A stretch of DNA of 64,000 nucleotides from Nageia nagi. Taxonomy: Eukaryota > Pinophyta. The notes below the pieces were generated by a model, which saw nothing but the letters and a program-made list of their open reading frames with translations, did not search any database and was not told the origin of the DNA. A program made the translations under genes and the position numbers. Location of the stretch: assembly GCA_050084985.1 (NCBI GenBank), contig JBITNC010000001.1:148490001-148554000 (forward strand). The letters run 5' to 3'. Every line of letters begins with the position of its first letter. Positions within the stretch are counted from its first letter, which is position 1. Positions 58,313 through 64,000 of this stretch are shown here, piece by piece.

Positions 58313-58394
58313 CCAACTCACCTACCCTATCTCCTCCTTTGGCATGGTTTTTCACCCTCCTCCTCTCTTCTACCTTGTAATGCCCTACTAGGAA

Positions 58395-58429
58395 TTAATA
58401 ACTTATATATATATATATATATATATATA
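58395..58429. repeat. TA microsatellite
   Basis: About 14 TA units. Confidence 0.95.
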
Positions 58430-59909
58430 AGATTGCTTTAAAAGAAAACAAAAAAGAGGGTATTTCAAAAATAAATAAATAAGGGGGGTATTATTTTAAG
58501 AGGCAAGTATTTAAAAAAGGGGGGGTATTTTTTTGTAATGGGGCAAAAATTTTTAAACAAAAAGTTACTAATTTTAAAAAAGGGGTATTGCTTTTTAAAA
58601 TAAAGGAGAGGATTTTCTAAAAAGAGGACTTTCTATTTTTAATATGATCTCAAGGTTGCATTAATTGTCATTGAAGTCTAAATTTTTTGGCTAATTTTCA
58701 TAGAAAACTTTTTTAAGGTTAATATTTCTTTATTTGCTAAATTATCATTTTACTTAAGTGCAACTTATAATAAGGGACTTTATTAATCATGCATTTAAGA
58801 CAAAAGGGGGGGAATTTATTGACTTAAACTTTTTAATAGCATGGTTTAATATTTTGTCCTAATCCATGATTATTGCTATATGGATAAAAAAAATTTAAAT
58901 GCATGGTTTAATATTTTTTCCTAATGCTTGTGGATAAATAAAAATTCTCTTCAATATATTTTCCTATGAATTGTTTGATGATAAATTGCAAATAATGAAT
59001 TATTTTTTAAATCTAATTTTTAAGTGATAAGGGAGAGAATTCCTCATTTTTTAATAATGAAATTTTGTATAAATATCCATTAGGGGTTGTAATAAAACCC
59101 ATTGGACTCTTAGGCTCATTTGTTGTTACTTAAAATTAATGAACCTTTGTAAAGAGATCCATTAGGGGTCATAACAAAACCCATTAGACTCTTTGGCTTA
59201 TACTTATGGATGATGTTGGATGTAGTTTTATATTTTTAAATCATTTTATTATTTTGCACTTTTACTTTATATACAAAGTATGTAAATATTGAAAATTGCT
59301 TCCCTTAAAATGAACACATCCACATATTTATTTTGTAACATGACTTATTTGGGGAGCCATGAGGTTAGGATAAAGCAAACTAAAGCCTTTTAATCTAATG
59401 ATCCAAGTGGTGAAAATTTTTTACCTTTTAATTTCCCCTAAGTCCTTTGTTGGTTTGGATTTAACTCTATATAGGTGGATAGACATGTGTGTAGTGATAT
59501 TTTATATTTGACCATCCATTCAGGGATTATCCTAATAACCTAGGAGAAAAACTAAAAAACTTAATCAAGATAATTAATTTGGTCAATCCAACATACATCA
59601 CAACCTTGGAAAATAGCTAGTACTTCTCCTTATGAGAGTATATTGCTACCCAAGGTGAACTGGTTGAGGAATGGTAGGACCTCAGCTCATTATGGGCATC
59701 CAAGTGAAGGCTTAATTTTAGACAAGAAAATAAACCTCAACTCTTCCCTCTTTATGATTATATTTTGTGATGAAGATGTTGGATGAATGATTATAATTCT
59801 TGTTAACAATTTAAGCATTTGATTTGTTCAAACATGTATTTGTATGATAAATATTTTAAATTCAACATGTATTCCTACATTGTTTATCTCCTTCATATTA
59901 TTTTGTAGC

Positions 59910-60780
59910 AATGGAAGACTCTTTTGCACCCAACCATATCCTATATGGTTCCAACTATAGTATTTGGGAACTTAGGATGAAAGCAAAACCTCAAGCATAG
60001 AATCTTTGGATGATTTTCAAAAAAAATGAAGTTGCTCCATCAGAGGAGAAGGAACTTGAAGCTTATAATACAAAAAATAATTTGGCAACTTCTATGATCT
60101 TTCATTCTATTTTAGATTAAATCCTCCTCATTATATCTTCTTCAAACTCTACAAAGGAAGCTTGGGATAAATTGAAGAGTATCTACCTTAGCACCAAGTT
60201 ATCTCAAAGTTTCATCATTCTTTAGAAGTTACTACAATTACATCAAGAGAAAAATGAAGTGTGGTAATATATATAAATAAGGTTATTGACTTTAGGACCT
60301 AGCTTGTGGGGTGTGGTTGCAATCAAATTAATGATGGGTTTTTGACTTTCATCACCCTTCAAAGCCTTTCTACTAAATTTATTCAATTTGTGACTATTAT
60401 TGAAACTAGGGTTGATGATGAAAAAGAAGTATTCTTCCTAGAAAATTTATCAAGTCTTCTCTTGAAATAAGAGAAAACACTTAACAATAAAGCATTGATT
60501 ACCACTCTTAAGGAGCCTTTTATAGCACTAGGTCCAATGAAGCTTCACTTCAAAAAGAAGAGCCATAACCAAAAGAAAGGTTCTCATGCTCCTAAGAAAA
60601 ACTTCAATAATGGTGGAAATAAGAAGAATTATGATCATGATAATTCAAAGTAAACCAAATTCAAATTTGATGGAAATTGTAATTTTTGTGGCATTTATGG
60701 TCATAAAAAAGCTAATTTCTTCAAGAAAAATAAATATTAAGGTGAAAAAGGATATGAAAAATTAAACAAATCTAATAACA
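59910..60780 (+). pseudogene. gag of copia element D
   Basis: Starts MEDSFAPNHILYGSNYSIWE (ATG at 59910), the usual copia gag opening with a 'Y..W...M' motif. Further pieces are TKEAWDKLKSIYLSTKLSQ and LHQEKNEVW. The zinc knuckle CNFCGIYGHKKANF (about 60680) has Phe where the last Cys belongs. Frames change several times and stops occur from about 59998 on. Confidence 0.8.
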
Positions 60781-61260
60781 AGAATAAGAATTATGCTTAT
60801 GTTGTTTTGTTTTACTCTAAGTCTCATACTTTTTCAAATGATTGAATTATTGATTTTGGATGTACTAATCACATGTGTTTCAAAAGAACCAAATTTAAAT
60901 TTTTTTATAAGTATAGAAAAGATGAGTTGTCATAGATGATAATTCATTCCTTGAAGTTCAAGGTATTAGGAGTGTGTTGATACAAAGAAAGATTCTTGAG
61001 AATGTGCTTTATGTGCCTAAGCTCACTAGGAATCTTCTTTTTGTAATTCATGTTGCAAGGGAAAGTTACTCTTTTGAGTGTAATTCACACTCTTGGTGCA
61101 TGAAAAAGGGTTTTTCCATTTTGGTGAAAGGTTCCATGAAATATGACCTCTACATTGTGGATCATTCTACAACAAAGATGTACCTTGCTATAAATATTTT
61201 CTCTAGAGAAAATCTTTTGCACCATTAATTAGGACATCTAAACCATAATAATATTCAAGT
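60780..61260 (+). pseudogene. Protease and GAG-pre-integrase region of copia element D
   Basis: The protease active site reads DFGCTNHM, Asp at 60852-60854; the normal Ser/Thr after Asp is Phe, so it would be inactive. An open frame (60974-61228) follows with VLYVPKLTRNLLFVIHVARE and LLHH.LGHLNHNNIQ, the HHCC-type approach to integrase. Confidence 0.8.
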
Positions 61261-62150
61261 TATGATAGATCATAATCTTGTGGAAGGTTTGCCTATAATA
61301 TCACATACACTTTACCTTTATGAGAAGTGCATTCTAAGCAAAATGAATTGGCAAAAATTTCCAAAAGATAAGGCAACTAGAGCAATTCAAGCTCTTCAAC
61401 TTGTGCATTCATATTTGATGGGTCCATTTTCTATTAAGTCACTTGCGAGAGCATATTATATTTTAACTTTTATTGATGACTTCATTAGGATGATATTTGG
61501 TTATCTTATTGAGCATAAGGATCAAACTTTTTATAGGTTCAAATATTTCAAAGCTTTAGTATAAAATCAATATAATTTCAAAATCAAGATGTTGAGATCT
61601 GATAATGAAGGTGAGTATAATAGCAATAAATTCAATGATTTTATATCAATTATGGAATCAAGAGGCAATTTATGATCCCTTACACTCCTTGGCATAATGG
61701 TGTAGTTGAAAGAAAAAATAGGACCATTTAAGAAATGGCAAGATGTATGTTGGAAGATCTTTCTAACTTCTTATGGGGTGAAATTGTAAATACTACAATC
61801 TATATCTAAAATAGGTGTCTTACAAAATTAGTTGAAGGCAAAACTCTATATGATTCATGGACAAAAGAGAAACCTAACATCTCTCACTGCTTATGCCTTT
61901 ATTGTTTCTAAGAAAAGGAAGAAACTAGATCAGAGATCCAAAAAGTGTATCTTTGTGGGCTATGACAATCAACATAGAGGCTATATGTTATACCAACCTT
62001 CCTCTAGAGTAGTCTTTGTATCAAAGGATGTAAAGTTCAATAAAAATCCTAAAACATTTTCTTCTTATGAGAACCTAGATGAGGTTGATGATTCTTCTAT
62101 TGCACTTAACTGGATGGATGTCAATGTGGATATGTCACCTAAGAAATAAA
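61260..62150 (+). pseudogene. Integrase of copia element D
   Basis: The core reads VHSYLMGPF (normally H-x-D; the Asp is Tyr here), YYILTFIDDFIRMIFGYL, LRSDNEGEY (second Asp kept) and NGVVERKNRTI (Glu kept). The distal part, open at 61832-62149, has KCIFVGYDNQHRGYMLYQP and VVFVSKDVKFNK. This is standard plant copia. Shifts occur near 61660 and 61830. Confidence 0.85.
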
Positions 62151-62199
62151 ACTCTCCAACATAAAGGATAAAAAGAAGTATGACCATTAATAAATCCTT

Positions 62200-63150
62200 A
62201 TTTTTCAAAATTTATATCAAGAATGAGCCCTCATACTTCAAAAAAAATTTAAAGAATGAGTGCTAGATGAATGTAATGAATGTGGAGTATGAGACTCTAA
62301 TGAAGAATCAACCTTGGGATTTGGATCCTTATCCTAATGAAAAAAATATGATTGGTAATAAATAGATTAACAACATCAAATAAAATTCAGTTGGCAAGAT
62401 TGAGAAATACAAAACAAGGTTAGTACCTAAGGGTTTTGCTCAAAAATATAAAGTTTATTATGAGAAAACCTTTGCTCCAATGATAAAGATGCCTACTTTT
62501 GGGGTAATCCTTGCTCTTCCAGTAGTTTAGGGATGGAAATTTTTTCAAATTGATGTTAAGAGTGATTTTATCAATGGTGACTTAGATATAGAAATCTACA
62601 TGAGCCAACTAGAAGGTTTGTTATGAAAGGAAAATAATATTATATTTTCAAGTTAAAGAAGTCTTTGTATGGAATTAAGCGAGCACCTCAGCCTGGTATA
62701 AAAATATTTCAAGATTATATGAGGACATTAAGTTTTTTAAATGCTTATTTGACATAGAACTTTATGTGTTAAACCAAGGATAAGACTTGATCTTGATTCT
62801 TTTCTATGTGTATGATCTTTTGATTACATGGAATAATATAGTCCTCATACAAGAGTGCATATCCAAACATAAGGTAAATTTTGAAATGACAGACCTTGGT
62901 CTATTACACTACTACCTTAGTATACTAGTGTATCAATACAAGGATTGTATTTACCTTAGTCAATCCAATTATATCTCAGATATCTTGAAAAAGTTTGGAA
63001 TGGATGAATGCAAACCTATTGCAATCCCAATCTCTCCTAGAATTACTTTTTATCTTAGTTCCAACTCTTAGTTGGCAGATGCTACAGCTTATAGGCAACT
63101 AATTGGTAGTCTTGTTTATTTGATTATATCTAGGGTAGATATTGCCTTTG
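62200..63150 (+). pseudogene. Reverse transcriptase of copia element D
   Basis: Motifs in order: KTRLVPKGFAQKYKVYYEKT, PMIKMPTFGVIL, FQIDVKSDFINGDLDIEIYM, SLYGIK-type segment in a shifted frame, and LILFYVYDLLI at about 62787, where the catalytic Y-V-D-D is Y-V-Y-D. FEMTDLGLLHYYL and the distal DILKKFGMDECKPIAIPI follow in the open frame 62787-63071. Confidence 0.85.
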
Positions 63151-63765
63151 TCATGAATTTGATGGCTTGCTTTATGCAAATTTATATGTTGAGCACCTCA
63201 ATGTAGTTAAACAAATTTTTAGAAATGTTTCAAGCAATAAGGATCTTGCTCTCAGGTATGATAAATTTCCCTCATTTGTTCTCTTAGGATTATTAGAATC
63301 TAATTATGGGAGAGATATATATGACATAAAATCAACCTCTACTTATGTGTTTAGCATTAGTTTAGGTGCTATCTCTTAGGCTTCCAAGAAGCAACCTACC
63401 ACTGCTCTCTCCACCATAGAGGTTAAATATCATGCAATGTCAATTACATCCCAAGAAGCCATTTGGTTGAGACATATTATGAAAAAAATTAGGTATGAGA
63501 AATTTTTTTCATATCAAATTTTTTCAAATAATCAATCTACTATTTCTTTGGCAAAGAATCATGTTTTCCATCAAAGAACATAACACATAGAAATCCAAGC
63601 CCACTTCATTAGAAAGAAGGTTCTAGATGGTCTTCTACACTTACAGTATTATCCATTAGTCCTAGAATCTTTTGATTTGTTCACCAAGCATCTTCCTAAA
63701 GCCTAGTTATCCAAGTTTAGGGATTCTATTGGGTTGGTGAAGTTGCCCTCAAAAAGGGAGTAAAG
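63150..63765 (+). pseudogene. RNase H and 3' end of copia element D
   Basis: STSTYVFSISLGAIS.ASKKQ, STIEVKYHAMSITSQEAIWL and ESFDLFTKHLPKA are the usual copia RNase H segments. The last piece, FRDSIGLVKLPSKRE, is followed by a short purine run AAAAAGGGAG. The 3' LTR is not reached before the window ends. Confidence 0.8.
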
Positions 63766-64000
63766 GTTGTATACCTTGCTTATACATTATTTTTTGATGA
63801 TTATAAGTAATGGCTTGATTTCTTAGTGATGAATTATAGTGCATTGCAAATCCAAGCACATTATATTAGGGAGAAATTTCTTGATGGAACAACTACAACT
63901 CCATTCATCTAACTTTAACTCTCTTGATTTATTCATTAGATCGCTTTAGAAACTTTGTTGTGCACACTTTGAAAGTTTCTTATGGTTAGTGAAGTTATCC
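63590..64000 (+). repeat. Tandem duplication of the copia 3' coding end
   Basis: 63590-63750 (IEIQAHFIRKKVLDG ... IGLVKLPS) recurs in diverged form at about 63845-64000 (LQIQAHYIREKFLDG ... near TTAGTGAAGTTATCC). Offset is about 255 bp. Confidence 0.65.

Larger units (their letters stand above)
57321..59909 (+). other. Long leader of copia element D
   Basis: 2.6 kb between the primer site and gag. It holds TA runs, a 104-bp duplication with palindromes (57878-58055), a G/C-rich array (58082-58312), further poly-A and poly-G patches, and an 82-bp-spaced repeat of ATCCATTAGGGG...AAAACCCATT.GACTCT (59075 and 59157). No protein-coding frame was found. Confidence 0.6.

Overview
Plant nuclear DNA, very AT-rich and built almost entirely of old, nested and decayed transposable elements. 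No intact protein gene was found. The mix points to a seed plant with a large, repeat-filled genome: Ty3/gypsy of the Tat type, Ty1/copia elements with long AT-rich leaders, a LINE, gag-protease-only elements, a PPR pseudogene and short plant-type introns. A gymnosperm is possible, but nothing here proves it. A 100-base run of N (50829-50928) marks an assembly gap. Many in-frame stops sit where a Gln codon is expected (TAG for CAG, TAA for CAA), which fits decay by deamination of methylated cytosine.

Layout. 1-3036: the 3' end of a gag-protease element and its LTR, then an older minus-strand LTR split by a solo LTR with perfect 5-bp target duplications. 3037-13586: AT-rich non-coding DNA with a PPR pseudogene (about 9.6-10.3 kb) and a second copy of the minus-strand LTR. 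13.6-20.3 kb: a gypsy integrase fragment, an inverted repeat, a ~52-bp tandem array and an unrecognised multi-exon pseudogene (17757-19328). 20326-33740: a copia-family element bounded by LTRs, into which a Tat-type gypsy element (24052-33015, target duplication ATGCA) inserted. 34.9 kb: a tRNA-Lys(UUU) gene or pseudogene. 35.1-37.6 kb: an intron-containing transposase-like pseudogene (minus). 37.9-39.4 kb: a coiled-coil pseudogene, followed by tandem arrays.

41.9-51.6 kb: another copia LTR plus leader, interrupted by a minus-strand LTR element (43774-49193). This element has 1.26-kb LTRs, an initiator-Met primer site and a polypurine tract but no recognisable pol; it carries a long, nearly open frame ending in about 22 tandem ten-residue repeats (exactly 30 bp each). 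A second gag-protease copy with its own LTR abuts it. 51.6-55.5 kb: low-complexity DNA, a large TA/TATG microsatellite and a LINE reverse transcriptase remnant. 55571-64000: a copia element whose 5' LTR is split by a solo LTR related to the 43.8-kb element, followed by a leader of about 2.6 kb and a decayed gag-pol running to the window edge.

The most unusual signal is the 30-bp minisatellite with a CCAACATGGGG-like core. It occurs in the LTRs (44.5 and 56.6 kb) and inside the body (45.3-45.96 and 47.8 kb) of this one LTR family, and in the body it is read as a decapeptide repeat.
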